Shown here: positions 28,963-37,753 of the stretch, piece after piece
Numbering within the stretch: the first letter of the stretch is position 1
How the letters are laid out: every line of letters starts with the position of its first letter
From: Sinorhizobium terangae
GTDB lineage: Bacteria > Pseudomonadota > Alphaproteobacteria > Rhizobiales > Rhizobiaceae
Direction: 5' to 3'
DNA length: 64,000 nucleotides
Assembly: GCF_029714365.1 (NCBI RefSeq)
Contig: NZ_CP121659.1
Location: 3,880,501 to 3,944,500 of the forward strand
Notes under the pieces: model-generated
Seen by the model: the letters and a program-made list of their open reading frames with translations, nothing else
What the model was told of the DNA's origin: nothing
Database searches by the model: none
Made by a program: the position numbers and the translations under genes

Positions 28963-29601
28963 TCAGAGCCTGATTTCACCGGTTCCTAGTGCTGCCTCCA
29001 GCCGGTCGATCGCGGCGGCGAGCTTCTCGTCGATCACATGGAGATATTCCTTCCAGTCGTCGACATGCTTCAATTCCGCCTTGCCGTCCGAAATGCCGCG
29101 CAGGCCGATCAGCGGCAGCCCGAAGGACTGGCAGGCGCGCAGGACCGCGAAGGTCTCCATCTCGACCATGTCTGCGTCGATGCCGTCATAGGCCTTTCCC
29201 GAGACGATGTTGGCGCCGGTCGAAAGCCGGGCCTCCTTCACGCCCGGGATGCGCAACGGCAGTTTGACGACCGCGGGAAGATCGAGGAACGGCGTCGCCC
29301 CCTTCTCGAAACCGAGTACGGACGCGTCCATGTCGCGATAGCCGACAGACGTCGCCTGGTAGACTTCGGTCTGTTCGAGGGTGGCGGACCCGGCCGAGCC
29401 GAGCGAGACGACGAGATCGGGCAGGCTGTCGGCTGCATCGAGTTTGGCGAGCGCCCTCGTCAAGGTGACGGCGGCTTCGACGGGGCCGACCCCGGTCATC
29501 AGCGGCGCGATGCGGGTGCGCAGGCTGGGCCCGTATTCGGCATCGACCGCCATCACGTAGAGGATCGTCTTGCCTGCCACGGACTTCAGTTCAAAGCTCA
29601 T
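28963..29601 (-). CDS. mtnN: 5'-methylthioadenosine/S-adenosylhomocysteine nucleosidase
   Basis: The 212-residue PNP/UDP-family enzyme cleaves MTA and SAH to adenine and the thioribose in methyl-cycle recycling. Recognisable: VMAVDAEYGP, MTGVGPVEAAVTLTRAL, SLGSAGSA, and VEMETFAVLRACQSFGLPLIGLRGISDGK with the catalytic Glu and Asp. It overlaps the upstream thioesterase gene in an ATGA tetranucleotide, showing coupled translation. Confidence 0.9.
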   Translation of the reverse strand: MSFELKSVAGKTILYVMAVDAEYGPSLRTRIAPLMTGVGPVEAAVTLTRALAKLDAADSLPDLVVSLGSAGSATLEQTEVYQATSVGYRDMDASVLGFEKGATPFLDLPAVVKLPLRIPGVKEARLSTGANIVSGKAYDGIDADMVEMETFAVLRACQSFGLPLIGLRGISDGKAELKHVDDWKEYLHVIDEKLAAAIDRLEAALGTGEIRL

Positions 29602-30050
29602 CCCTCGATCCCTTCGCGTCCGCGCACCACCATCATCGTTCCCGTCATCGAGGCGATCAGCTTTGCCGGCCCGTCCGGCCGGATGGCATAGGCCCGCCCG
29701 TCCGAAACCATGATCGTCGTGCCGGGCTTCGTCACCTCGCCGCGGAAAAGGAAGCGGTCGCCGCGGCCGGGCGAAAGCAGGTTTACCTTGAACTCGATGG
29801 TCAGCAGCGACGCGTCGGGGTCGATTACGGAATAGGCGGCATAGGTGCCGGCAGCGTCGAGCGCGGCGGAAATCACGCCGGCATGCAGCAGGCCGTGCTG
29901 CTGCGTCAGCTTGGGATCGAAGGGCAGCTCGATCTCGACCGTGCCCGGTTCGATGCGTGTCAGCTCCGCGCCGATGGTGTGCATGGCCGCCTGGCGGTCG
30001 AAGCTTTCCCGGATGCGGGCGTGAAAATCATGCGGCTCGTCGTCGATCAA
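29598..30050 (-). CDS. PaaI-type hotdog-fold thioesterase
   Basis: About 150 residues in a single hotdog domain: ELTRIEPGTVEIELPF, QQHGLLHAGVISAALDAAGTYAA (the HGG-like helix with the catalytic Asp), and VNLLSPGRGDRFLFRGEVTKPGTTIMVSDGRAYA. It hydrolyses an acyl-CoA. No ATG fits the domain boundary; I chose TTG 30050, preceded by an AAGG element, which gives DEPHDFHARIRESFDRQ as N-terminus. ATGs at 30107 and 30152 would add a Pro/Ser/Arg-rich tail. Its stop overlaps the mtnN start (ATGA). Confidence 0.85.
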   Translation of the reverse strand: MIDDEPHDFHARIRESFDRQAAMHTIGAELTRIEPGTVEIELPFDPKLTQQHGLLHAGVISAALDAAGTYAAYSVIDPDASLLTIEFKVNLLSPGRGDRFLFRGEVTKPGTTIMVSDGRAYAIRPDGPAKLIASMTGTMMVVRGREGIEG

Positions 30051-30259
30051 TAGAAAAGGCCTTTCCGAGGGCGGGGCCGAGCGCCCGCTTCGGGCCGACA
30101 GTGGCATGCGAGTGGAGGCAGGACAAGCGCGGGCGAGGTGGAAAATCGCCACGCTCGGACGCCACCAGGCCCGATACGCGGTACACGAACCACATCCGGG
30201 GCGAAATATGCGCCGATTGGACTGCGCGCTTGCTTTCGCGAACCCCGGCTGATCCTTAT

Positions 30260-30823
30260 ATGTCTACGATGAGGAACTTCAGACGCATTGAAATCCGACC
30301 GGCCGAGCCTGACGATGTCCTGATGATGGCATCGGTGCTCGTCGAAACCTGGCGGTCGACGTTTCGGGGCATCATCTCCGACGCGTATCTCGATGCGATG
30401 ACGGTCGAGGATCACGCGATCCGGCATGCGCGGCGAATGCGTGCCGCGGCCGCTTTCCATTTGGTCGCTGCCGATATGACCTCGAAGAAGGTAATCGGCC
30501 TGGCGAGTTACGGGCGAGCACGGGGAATGCCACCGGCCTTCGATCGCGAACTCTACACGCTCTACCTGCTGGAGGAGTTCCAGGGCGCCGGCATCGGCTC
30601 CGCGCTGGTACGCACGATTGCGCGGCATTGCCGGGACACGGGCGCCTCGTCGCTTTTTGCCTGGGTGCTGGCGGGCAATCCGAACCGTGCGTTTTATGAA
30701 CGGCTCGGTGCGCGTGTCGTCGGGCGAGGGCGCGTCAGCGTCGGCGGCGAAAGCTATGATCAGGTCGCCTATCGCTGGGACGATCTCGCGACGCTTTCAG
30801 GCGTCGGATATGCCGCGATGTGA
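30260..30823 (+). CDS. GNAT family N-acetyltransferase
   Basis: The 187-residue protein has the GNAT order: IRPAEPDDVLMMASVLVETW, VIGLASYG, LYTLYLLEEFQGAGIGSALV (the acetyl-CoA pyrophosphate loop Q/RxxGxG/A), and NPNRAFYERLGARVVG. The substrate amine is unknown. I chose ATG 30260 (MSTMRNFRRIEIRPAE); the frame is open far upstream but overlaps the thioesterase promoter. It is convergent with the DUF1513 gene. Confidence 0.9.
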   Translation: MSTMRNFRRIEIRPAEPDDVLMMASVLVETWRSTFRGIISDAYLDAMTVEDHAIRHARRMRAAAAFHLVAADMTSKKVIGLASYGRARGMPPAFDRELYTLYLLEEFQGAGIGSALVRTIARHCRDTGASSLFAWVLAGNPNRAFYERLGARVVGRGRVSVGGESYDQVAYRWDDLATLSGVGYAAM

Positions 30824-30837
30824 CGTAGCCTCCACCT

Positions 30838-32145
30838 CTACCCCAACCTGACGATATGCTGGTCCCAGGCAACGGCGCTTTTGCGGACGTTGAAGTGGCC
30901 ATCATAGGAGGAGACGGCGAAGCCGTGTTCGGCCGCGGCGACGCCTGCGGCCTTCGCGATGAACTTCTCATTCAAGACGGCGCCTGTGCGCGCATCGAGC
31001 GTGACGGCGACGTTCCCCTTCGGCGATGTCAGTCCGACGAGCCCTTCGCGACGGTTGACGGCGATGGCGCCGACATAGTTGGCGAGCGCCTCAGTCGTTC
31101 GCTCGGGAAGGGGGATAAAGGCAAGGTCCTCACCTCGCGAGAAATGGCCGACGAGCGGGGGCAGGTCGTTGCGCGGCCCTTCGTATTGGCAGGCGAACCA
31201 GATCTTTCCGTCGGTTCCGATGTCCACATGCCGCGTTGATAGCCGGCTAAGCTCCCTCGGCAGCACATGCTTTTCGATGAGCGCCCCCGTGACTGTGTCG
31301 ACCAGTGTCAGGCTCGGCTCCATATGGTCGAGATTGAGCTTGGTGCGGCCGAAGTCCGGATGGGTCTCGATGCCGCCATTGGCGATCGCGAGCGTCCGCC
31401 GGTCGGCCGCAAGGGTCATGTCATGCGGCCCGATGCCGTAGGTCGGAAATTCGCCGATCCGGGCAAATCCCCTCGTGCCGTCGTAAATACCGATCATGCC
31501 GCGATTGGCGGAAAAGTCGTTCTCGGTCGCATAGAGCATGCGGCCATCGGCGGAGAAGCAGCCGTGGCCGAAGAAGTGTCGGCCTTCAGCGGCTGTAATC
31601 ACGACGGGTTCGGCGGCGCCATTGGTCGAAAGGACCATCGCGTAGGTGCCAGGCCGGCGGGCAAAGGCGACGGCGCGCCGGCTTTCCGGGGAGAAGGCCA
31701 TGCCATGCGCCCGCGCCGGCAGCAGCGTCCGGTCTATGATCTGGCCCTCGTCCGTCAGGGTCGCGACGCCGTAGCTTCCGTCCGGCGCCATGAAGGCCGA
31801 GGCGAAGACGGCGTCGGCTCTTTCAAGCGCGAAAGCGCTACGCGGGGTAAGCGTCGCCAGCCAGGCGGCGCCCGCCATTTTGACGAAGCTGCGCCGATCG
31901 ATGAGGTTCCTGGCATTGATATGATTTTGCTGGCGGAGGCGCTTTCCCGTGGCAAGCCCCTCCCCAGCCCCTCCCGACAAGGGCGAGGGACTCGCCTCCG
32001 TGACCCGCTCAATCCCAGCTCCGACGTCCGAATGCCCGGGAATGTTGAGATTGAACGAAGCCGGCGCAGCGTCGTAAGTCCCTCCCCCTTGTGGGGAGGG
32101 GTTGGGGAGGGGTTGTGCGGGAAAAGTCCGGGAAGAGTGCGCCAT
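30838..32145 (-). CDS. DUF1513 (beta-propeller-like, Tat-exported) protein with repeat-derived N-terminus
   Basis: A ~355-residue DUF1513 domain (GMAFSPESRRAVAFARRPG, FFGHGCFSADGRMLYATEND, YGIGPHDMTLA, HVDIGTDGKIWFACQYEG) follows a Tat signal: DRRSFVKMAGAAWLATL and a cleavable hydrophobic stretch. Family members sit in imelysin iron-uptake operons. The only ATG upstream (32145) makes the Tat motif start at residue 83, after residues encoded by a palindromic repeat. A good AGGA element stands 5 bases before an ATC codon at 31902, just ahead of DRRSF, so a non-AUG start or a lost start codon is possible. The start is therefore unresolved. Confidence 0.8.
   Translation of the reverse strand: MAHSSRTFPAQPLPNPSPQGGGTYDAAPASFNLNIPGHSDVGAGIERVTEASPSPLSGGAGEGLATGKRLRQQNHINARNLIDRRSFVKMAGAAWLATLTPRSAFALERADAVFASAFMAPDGSYGVATLTDEGQIIDRTLLPARAHGMAFSPESRRAVAFARRPGTYAMVLSTNGAAEPVVITAAEGRHFFGHGCFSADGRMLYATENDFSANRGMIGIYDGTRGFARIGEFPTYGIGPHDMTLAADRRTLAIANGGIETHPDFGRTKLNLDHMEPSLTLVDTVTGALIEKHVLPRELSRLSTRHVDIGTDGKIWFACQYEGPRNDLPPLVGHFSRGEDLAFIPLPERTTEALANYVGAIAVNRREGLVGLTSPKGNVAVTLDARTGAVLNEKFIAKAAGVAAAEHGFAVSSYDGHFNVRKSAVAWDQHIVRLG
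31955..32114. repeat. Long inverted repeat (mosaic element D) inside the DUF1513 N-terminal region
   Basis: Two 38-nt arms (31955-31992 and 32077-32114) pair with about four mismatches around an 84-nt centre. The arms carry the CCCCTCCCC and CCACAAGGGGGAGGGA vocabulary of rhizobial mosaic elements. The element lies between the corA stop and the Tat signal of DUF1513 and is open in the DUF1513 frame. Confidence 0.8.
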
Positions 32146-32147
32146 CG

Positions 32148-33137
32148 TCACAGCCACCCTCTCTGTTTGAAATAGAGATAGGGCAACAGCGCCGAAAGCA
32201 CCATCATGCCGAGAGCATAGGGATAGCCGAGGTCCCAGAACAGTTCCGGCATCGACTGAAAGTTCATGCCGTAGATCGAGGCGACCAGCGTCGGCGGCAG
32301 GAACACGACCGCTGCCACCGAGAAGATCTTGATGATCTGGTTCTGTTCGAGATTGATGAGGCCGAGCGTCGCGTCGAGCAGGAAGTTGATCTTGTTCGAC
32401 AGGAACAGCGCGTGATCGCCGAGCGAGGTTGCGTCGCGCTGGATCAGCTTGATCCGCTGCCGGCTCTCCTTGGCTGCCTTGCGCTGTCCGTTGCCCTCGA
32501 TCGCCACGTGGTAGGCGACGAGCCTGCCGACGCTCACCAGACTTTCACGAATGATCGTCAAGAGGTCACCCTTCTGGCCGATCTGCTCGATCAGCGACTG
32601 CAGGTTGCGCGTCTTCTTGGTGGCGTTGGCGTGCGACTTACGGAAAACTTCGCGCGAGATCGCATCGACCTCGTTGCCGGCGCGCTCCAGCGCATCCGCC
32701 GTGCGATCGATCATCGCCTCGAGCAGCCCCAGCATCACCATTTCCCCGGTTTCGCACGCCGCCCCGTTCGGCCTCTGGATGCGGGTCGCATAGACCTGGA
32801 ACGGCTTCGGATCGGCGTGGCGCACCGTGACGAGACTCGGTCCCTTGAGAATGAACGTCACCGGCACTTTTGTCGGATTGTCGCTGTCGAGTTTCGCCAC
32901 GGCGGTCATCGTCATGAACTCGGCGCCGTCCTCCTGGTAGAGGCGGTCTGAAAGCTCGATTTCCTGCATCTCGTCCCGTGTCGGGATGGCGATCGCCAGC
33001 CTCTCTTCGACCAGCCGGGTTTCCTCGGCGGAGGGACTGAAGAGGTCGAACCAGATCACCGGTTCCTGGGATGCCAGGCCGTTGAGGAGGTCGACGGGCG
33101 CGAGATGGTTGTTCTGGCCTTTGTAGATGCGCAGCAT
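32148..33137 (-). CDS. corA: CorA-family magnesium/divalent cation transporter
   Basis: The 329-residue channel protein has an N-terminal cytoplasmic domain, a long helix through about residues 160-260, then two C-terminal helices with the signature YGMNF between them and a basic tail (YLYFKQRGWL). It carries Mg2+ (also Co2+/Ni2+) inward. I chose ATG 33137 (MLRIYKGQNN) because GGAG lies 6 bases before it; ATGs at 33149 and 33161 are possible but less well placed. It separates DUF1513 from the imelysin genes it normally accompanies. Confidence 0.94.
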   Translation of the reverse strand: MLRIYKGQNNHLAPVDLLNGLASQEPVIWFDLFSPSAEETRLVEERLAIAIPTRDEMQEIELSDRLYQEDGAEFMTMTAVAKLDSDNPTKVPVTFILKGPSLVTVRHADPKPFQVYATRIQRPNGAACETGEMVMLGLLEAMIDRTADALERAGNEVDAISREVFRKSHANATKKTRNLQSLIEQIGQKGDLLTIIRESLVSVGRLVAYHVAIEGNGQRKAAKESRQRIKLIQRDATSLGDHALFLSNKINFLLDATLGLINLEQNQIIKIFSVAAVVFLPPTLVASIYGMNFQSMPELFWDLGYPYALGMMVLSALLPYLYFKQRGWL

Positions 33138-33368
33138 TTGGGGCTCCATGGGGCGAGTCATCCGACCGCCCGGAGCCCTGATCAATCAGGATCGGACGGC
33201 CGTGAGCGTGAAGGCTCGACTTCGACTGTCGGGGTTCATTCCGGTTGATCCTTGCTAGGTGAAACATGCCCGCGACAGCGGACACGACTTGCGCTTTGCG
33301 CCCAAAAGGGCGGCTTGTCAACCGCTGGCCGGCGGGGCCCCTTCACGTTGCCGTGTCAACGTGCAATG

Positions 33369-34496
33369 TCAATCGCCGTCGGCAAAGGAAAAGCCGGCGC
33401 CAAGGCCGATGGCGCCCCCGAATTCGCGATTGAAGCGATCGAGGAGATCAGCGGTGTTGAGCGCGATGAAGTCGAGCGTGGCACGCTGGTTCTCGTCCGC
33501 AAGCGCCGCGTCGATCGGTCCCTCGATGCGGTCCGCGGCGCGGATCAGCGCCTTGAAGAGGAAATTGATCGAACCGGCGATCGAGCGGCTGTCGGCTGGA
33601 AGCAGGCTCTCCATGCCGGCCGTATCGAAGAGCATCTGCAGGGCCCGCAGATTCGCGGAAATGGCGGCCATCGTATTGACTGAGCGCCAGTAGATGGCGA
33701 GCCTTGGACGGCCCTTGTCGGGCTTTCCATCGAGCGTGCCGGTGTAAAAGGGCCGCAGCCGCTGGTCCTTCACCATCTCGACGCTGTGGACGAGAATGCC
33801 GAGGAGCTCGGTTGCGGCCTCCCTGCTGTCGCGGAAGAGCGGATTGTCGGGACCGGGCTTCTTCCAGGCGGCCTGGATTCCATCCGGCCTTTGCCATTCG
33901 GCGAGGATCTCGCCCGCGATCGCCTTCAGGTTCTCCGATATCGCGACGCCGTAGCGGCAGCGAAAGGCGCCGTCCTTCCCGGCAAGCGTTTCTGCCCCGG
34001 TGCCGTAGAGTACGTATTCGAGCGCGCCGAGGCCTTGGACAGCGACGCTTTTTTTCTTGAGGCTTTCTACCTGCGTTGCGCTTTCGTCTTCTTTCGCAAG
34101 AATCGCCTGCACCTGCTTGAGGCCGGTGCTCTTGCGGTCGGGATAAAACAGGAAGCGCTCGAAGCGGTTCTGTTCGAGGGCCGGGCCGAGGCGGATGATC
34201 TCGATCGCCGACCATCTCCGCACGACGCCCGAAAAGGCCGAGCGGGCAGCCTCGAGCGCCGCTGCCGAGGGCGCCTCGCAAAGCGCGGCGCTCGTTTCCG
34301 CAAGGCCGACCGTCGCTTCCGCGAGACCGCGATAGCCGGGGACGATGAAGCCGTCCACGGCTTTTGCCATGACGCCCGGCACGGCGGCCTCGTCGACGAC
34401 GCGCGGCGACAGCGCTCCACCTTCTTGCGCGGCCGTCGGGATGGCGGTGGCCGCAAACAGGAGGACGGCCAGTGTTAGGGGAAGGCTCGGGCGCAT
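33369..34496 (-). CDS. Imelysin family protein (second copy in operon)
   Basis: The 375-residue periplasmic protein has an N-terminal signal peptide (MRPSLPLTLAVLLFAATAIP then TAAQ) and two imelysin helical bundles. The family motif appears as QGLGALEYVLYG, so the GxHxxE form is replaced by GALEYVLYG, as in the second imelysin of such operons. Members bind iron or haem-related ligands in uptake. Its ATG overlaps the stop of the di-heme gene by one base (TGATG), so translation is coupled. Confidence 0.92.
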   Translation of the reverse strand: MRPSLPLTLAVLLFAATAIPTAAQEGGALSPRVVDEAAVPGVMAKAVDGFIVPGYRGLAEATVGLAETSAALCEAPSAAALEAARSAFSGVVRRWSAIEIIRLGPALEQNRFERFLFYPDRKSTGLKQVQAILAKEDESATQVESLKKKSVAVQGLGALEYVLYGTGAETLAGKDGAFRCRYGVAISENLKAIAGEILAEWQRPDGIQAAWKKPGPDNPLFRDSREAATELLGILVHSVEMVKDQRLRPFYTGTLDGKPDKGRPRLAIYWRSVNTMAAISANLRALQMLFDTAGMESLLPADSRSIAGSINFLFKALIRAADRIEGPIDAALADENQRATLDFIALNTADLLDRFNREFGGAIGLGAGFSFADGD

Positions 34497-36376
34497 CAGA
34501 GTGACTCCAGGAATGTGATCAGGGCTTTTCGGTCGTCCTTCGGCAGGGCGGCAAAGGCGTTGCGAGCCTTTTCCGCCTCACCGCCGTGCCAAAGGACGGC
34601 CTCGGTAAGATTACGGGCGCGGCCATCGTGAAGGAAGAAGGTGTGGCCGCTGACGGTTTGCGTCAGTCCGATCCCCCAGAGCGGCGGCGTGCGCCACTCT
34701 CGGCCATTGGCGACGCCGACTTGTTGGCCGTCTGCGAGACCTTCACCCATGTCGTGCAGCAGGAAATCCGAATAGGGCCAGATCAACTGGAACGTCTGCT
34801 CCTTGTGCGATGCATCGCGCCGGGTCACGAATTTGGGCGCATGGCAGGCCACGCAGCCGGATTCGTAGAAGAGCCGCTTGCCCCTCAAGGTTTCCGGAAA
34901 GCTTGCCTTTCGGCGGGCGGGCACGGCCAGGTTGGAGGCGTAGAAGGTGACCAGCCCAAGCACCGGATCGGGTGCTTCGACGGGGCCGAGCCGTTCCTGA
35001 ACGCCGGTCGGAAGCGCCTGGCAGCCGGTCTGCGCCTCGGTGCAATCGCCATGGCTGCGATCGTTGTCGGGGTTGGATATGCCGATGTCGATGGCGAAGG
35101 CGTCGGCGGCTTGTTGTCGGAGCGTCGGGCTTTGGGCCTTCCAGCCGAAGCGGCCAAGCGTTACGGTTCCGGTTTTGGCATCGCGGACCAGCGCGGGCCG
35201 CCCGCTGATGCCGTCCCTGTCGCGGTCCTCCGGATCTGCGCGCGCGAAAATGTCGGCCTCGTGGATCGCCTCGATCAGGCCGAGACCGATCATCAGGGAG
35301 GCGACGCGCGGCGAAAGCGTCGTTGTCGGATCGAGCGGGCCATAGCCGAGGCCGGCGACCGTGTAATGCGGCTTCCGCAGAAAAGCCGTCTCGCCGTCCG
35401 CAAGCCTCACCTGCTCTTCCTTATAGGTGATCTTTACGCGCCCTTCGGCTGCAAGCCCCGGCACGGCACTGTCCTGGAGTTGCGCACCGTAAACAGGATC
35501 GGGAAAATTGAGCGCGGCATGGGCGGCGACCATCTCCCGTTCGGCGTCATCGCGCGGCGCACGCGCAAAGCGATAGAACATCGATGTTGAGCCGGACCCG
35601 CCTTCCGGCGGTCGGCCGCGTCCGTCGCGGGGATGACAGCTCTCGCAGGAACGGGCGTTGTAGAGCGGGCCGAGCCCGTCGGAGGCCTGCGTGGAGGAGG
35701 GGGATGAAACCCAGAGCTTCTCGAAGAGCGCCTTGCCGAGCTTGAAGTTCTGCTCGGCCTCAAAGGGAAGGTTCGCCGAAAACTGGGAGAAGACTTGCCG
35801 GTCGGCCGGCGCGATTGTCGTTGCGGCGCCGGCGGAAAGGGCCTCGAACTGTTCGGCCTTGAAGAAATCCGTCGTTGGTCGGGTGACGGTCAGCACGCGT
35901 TCGCGGTCGTGCTCGGAAAGGTCCTGGCGCGCAGGGCGAGGCGAGATCTGGTTGTTTGCCACCTGTCCGGCGCTGCACCCCCCTCTGCCCTGCCGGGCAT
36001 CTCCCCCACAAGGGGGGAGATCGGCAAGGGGCGATGTCCCGCTCAATCCACTAACCTGGGCGTGTGCCGTTGAATTCGACCCCGGCCCCTGCGCGCTTAC
36101 TGTCGGGCAAGGCTTTGCTTCCGGCCAATCTCCCCCCTTGTGGAGGAGATGCCCGGCAGGGCAGAGGGGGGTATCGACGCCGCCTTTCCCGATTTCAGCC
36201 TTTGGTATCCCTCGGGGTTCCGCTTTGACGACGAGGCCGGGACCGTCGCCCGTCGCCGCTGCTGTTGCGGTGACGCTGATGAGCGCGGCGATGGGCAGCG
36301 CGAAGAGGCGGGAGGTCACATGCATTGGACTTGGGCCGGGCCGCACCTTTTCGGAGCGGCCCGCCTTTCGGCTCAT
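34496..36376 (-). CDS. Di-heme oxidoreductase (DUF1111, c-type cytochrome peroxidase-like) carrying an in-frame repeat insertion
   Basis: The 626-residue periplasmic protein has two haem-binding CxxCH sites, CESCH (near residue 245) and CVACH (near residue 507), and the DUF1111 pattern VAGLGYGPLDPTT, LIEAIHEADI, GRFGWKAQSPTLRQQ, LHDMGEGLADG, FLHDGRARNLTEAVLWHGG. The signal peptide is MHVTSRLFALPIAALISVTA (residues 18-37). Between it and the mature domain, residues ~69-134 are encoded by a long palindromic element. ATG 36376 overlaps the imelysin stop (ATGA); ATG 36325 would start at the signal itself. It probably oxidises or reduces iron for the imelysins (inference). Confidence 0.93.
   Translation of the reverse strand: MSRKAGRSEKVRPGPSPMHVTSRLFALPIAALISVTATAAATGDGPGLVVKAEPRGIPKAEIGKGGVDTPLCPAGHLLHKGGDWPEAKPCPTVSAQGPGSNSTAHAQVSGLSGTSPLADLPPCGGDARQGRGGCSAGQVANNQISPRPARQDLSEHDRERVLTVTRPTTDFFKAEQFEALSAGAATTIAPADRQVFSQFSANLPFEAEQNFKLGKALFEKLWVSSPSSTQASDGLGPLYNARSCESCHPRDGRGRPPEGGSGSTSMFYRFARAPRDDAEREMVAAHAALNFPDPVYGAQLQDSAVPGLAAEGRVKITYKEEQVRLADGETAFLRKPHYTVAGLGYGPLDPTTTLSPRVASLMIGLGLIEAIHEADIFARADPEDRDRDGISGRPALVRDAKTGTVTLGRFGWKAQSPTLRQQAADAFAIDIGISNPDNDRSHGDCTEAQTGCQALPTGVQERLGPVEAPDPVLGLVTFYASNLAVPARRKASFPETLRGKRLFYESGCVACHAPKFVTRRDASHKEQTFQLIWPYSDFLLHDMGEGLADGQQVGVANGREWRTPPLWGIGLTQTVSGHTFFLHDGRARNLTEAVLWHGGEAEKARNAFAALPKDDRKALITFLESL
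35977..36172. repeat. Long inverted repeat (mosaic element E) inside the di-heme gene
   Basis: Two 46-nt arms (35977-36022 and 36127-36172) match as inverted repeats at 44 of 46 positions by my reading, around a 104-nt centre. Arm vocabulary (ACCCCCCTCTGCCCTGCCGG, CACAAGGGGGGAGAT) is that of rhizobial mosaic elements. The whole 196 bp is open in the di-heme frame and encodes Cys/Pro/Gly-rich sequence. Confidence 0.88.
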
Positions 36377-37653
36377 TGGAAGACGGCGCTAGGATTATCC
36401 AGGCTGTCGGAACCTTCAAGCTCGATCGTGCCGAGATCGAGTGAGGCGATGACGCGTTCGACGGTCTTCGCCTGCGCGATCAGGCCGTCGATCGCGGCCT
36501 GGACGGTGGCGTTACCCTCCGCATTGCCTTCGCCGATCATCTGGTCATAGGCCTCGACCGTTTCGGCGCGCTTCGCCATCGCCTGCATCTTTTCGACCGT
36601 GGCGGCAAGGTTGTCCTTCAGCTCCTTGTCCAGCGCCGCATCCTTCGCGGCAACGAGTTCGGAAATCGAGGGACCGGTGAGCTTCGTGCCGTCGACACGG
36701 GTATATTCGCCGGTATAGGCGGACTGGATGCCGATCGCGTCATGGAGATGCGAGTTGTGCGTGTTGTCCGAGAAGCAATCGTGCTCTTCTTCCGGATCAT
36801 GCAGCAGCAGGCCGAGCTTCATGCGCTCGCCCGCGAGTTCCCCGTAGGAAAGCGAGCCCATGCCGGTGAGGATGGTGGCGAGGCCGGCCTTGGGATCGGC
36901 TTCCACCGCCTTGGCGGCGGCGCCATCCGGCGTCCAGTTGGCGACCATCTCCTTGAGGTCGGAAACGAGCAAACTGGTGGCTGCCTTCAGGTAGGCGGCT
37001 CGGCGATCGCAGTTGCCGTTCGTGCAGGCCTTGGTATCGAAGTCGGTATAGGAGCGGTTGCCGGCGCCCGGGCCTGTGCCGTTCAGGTCCTGTCCCCAGA
37101 GCAGGAATTCGATCGCATGGTAGCCGGTCGCAACGTTCGCCTCGATGCCGCCTGCTTCCTGCAGCGTCCCGGACAGGAATTCCGGCGTGATGTTCGTCGC
37201 GTCGACGTCATTGCCGTCGATCTTGATCGACTTGTTGGCGATCACATTGGCAACGAAAAGAGCGTTCTCGTCGCTTTCGGTGCCATAGCTCTGGTCGACA
37301 TAGTCGATCAGACCTTCGTCGAGCGGCCAAGCGTTCACCTTGCCTTCCCACTCATCGACGATCGCGTTGCCGAAACGATAGACCTCGGTTTCCTGATAGG
37401 GGTTGCGCGCCTTGAGCCAGGCGTCACGCGCGGCCTTCAAGGTCTCTTCGCTCGGGCTTGCGATCAGCGCGTCAACCGCCTTGTCGAGGGCTTCGGCCGT
37501 CGTCAGGGCATCTTCGTATTTGGCGTGTGCAACGGCAGCATAGTGCTTGACCACCTGAGCGGCGTCGGTGGCGGCATTCGCCGGTTGCAAAGCCAGCGCA
37601 GACGTTGCCGTCATGAGCGCCAGCGCGGCGGCGCGGATGCAATTCTTGGTCAT
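36373..37653 (-). CDS. Imelysin family protein, IrpA-like (first gene of iron operon)
   Basis: The 426-residue protein has a signal peptide (MTKNCIRAAALALMTATSAL, then ALQPANA) and an imelysin peptidase-like domain with the canonical GYHAIEFLLWGQD (GxHxxE) and LSYGELAGERMKLGLLLHDPEEEHDCFSDNTH. IrpA homologues are iron-regulated and periplasmic or outer-membrane-associated. AGGAGAGGG precedes the ATG. It heads the run imelysin, di-heme protein, imelysin with overlapping junctions. An Irr-like element lies upstream. Confidence 0.94.
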   Translation of the reverse strand: MTKNCIRAAALALMTATSALALQPANAATDAAQVVKHYAAVAHAKYEDALTTAEALDKAVDALIASPSEETLKAARDAWLKARNPYQETEVYRFGNAIVDEWEGKVNAWPLDEGLIDYVDQSYGTESDENALFVANVIANKSIKIDGNDVDATNITPEFLSGTLQEAGGIEANVATGYHAIEFLLWGQDLNGTGPGAGNRSYTDFDTKACTNGNCDRRAAYLKAATSLLVSDLKEMVANWTPDGAAAKAVEADPKAGLATILTGMGSLSYGELAGERMKLGLLLHDPEEEHDCFSDNTHNSHLHDAIGIQSAYTGEYTRVDGTKLTGPSISELVAAKDAALDKELKDNLAATVEKMQAMAKRAETVEAYDQMIGEGNAEGNATVQAAIDGLIAQAKTVERVIASLDLGTIELEGSDSLDNPSAVFQ

Positions 37654-37753
37654 GACCCTCTCCTTGGCTTGTTCCAGGGCCGAGCAGACGCCTCGAGACC
37701 CGTTGAAGCGGCTTTGTCATGGACCAAAAGTAAACTTGTGTCAAAGTGTATAG

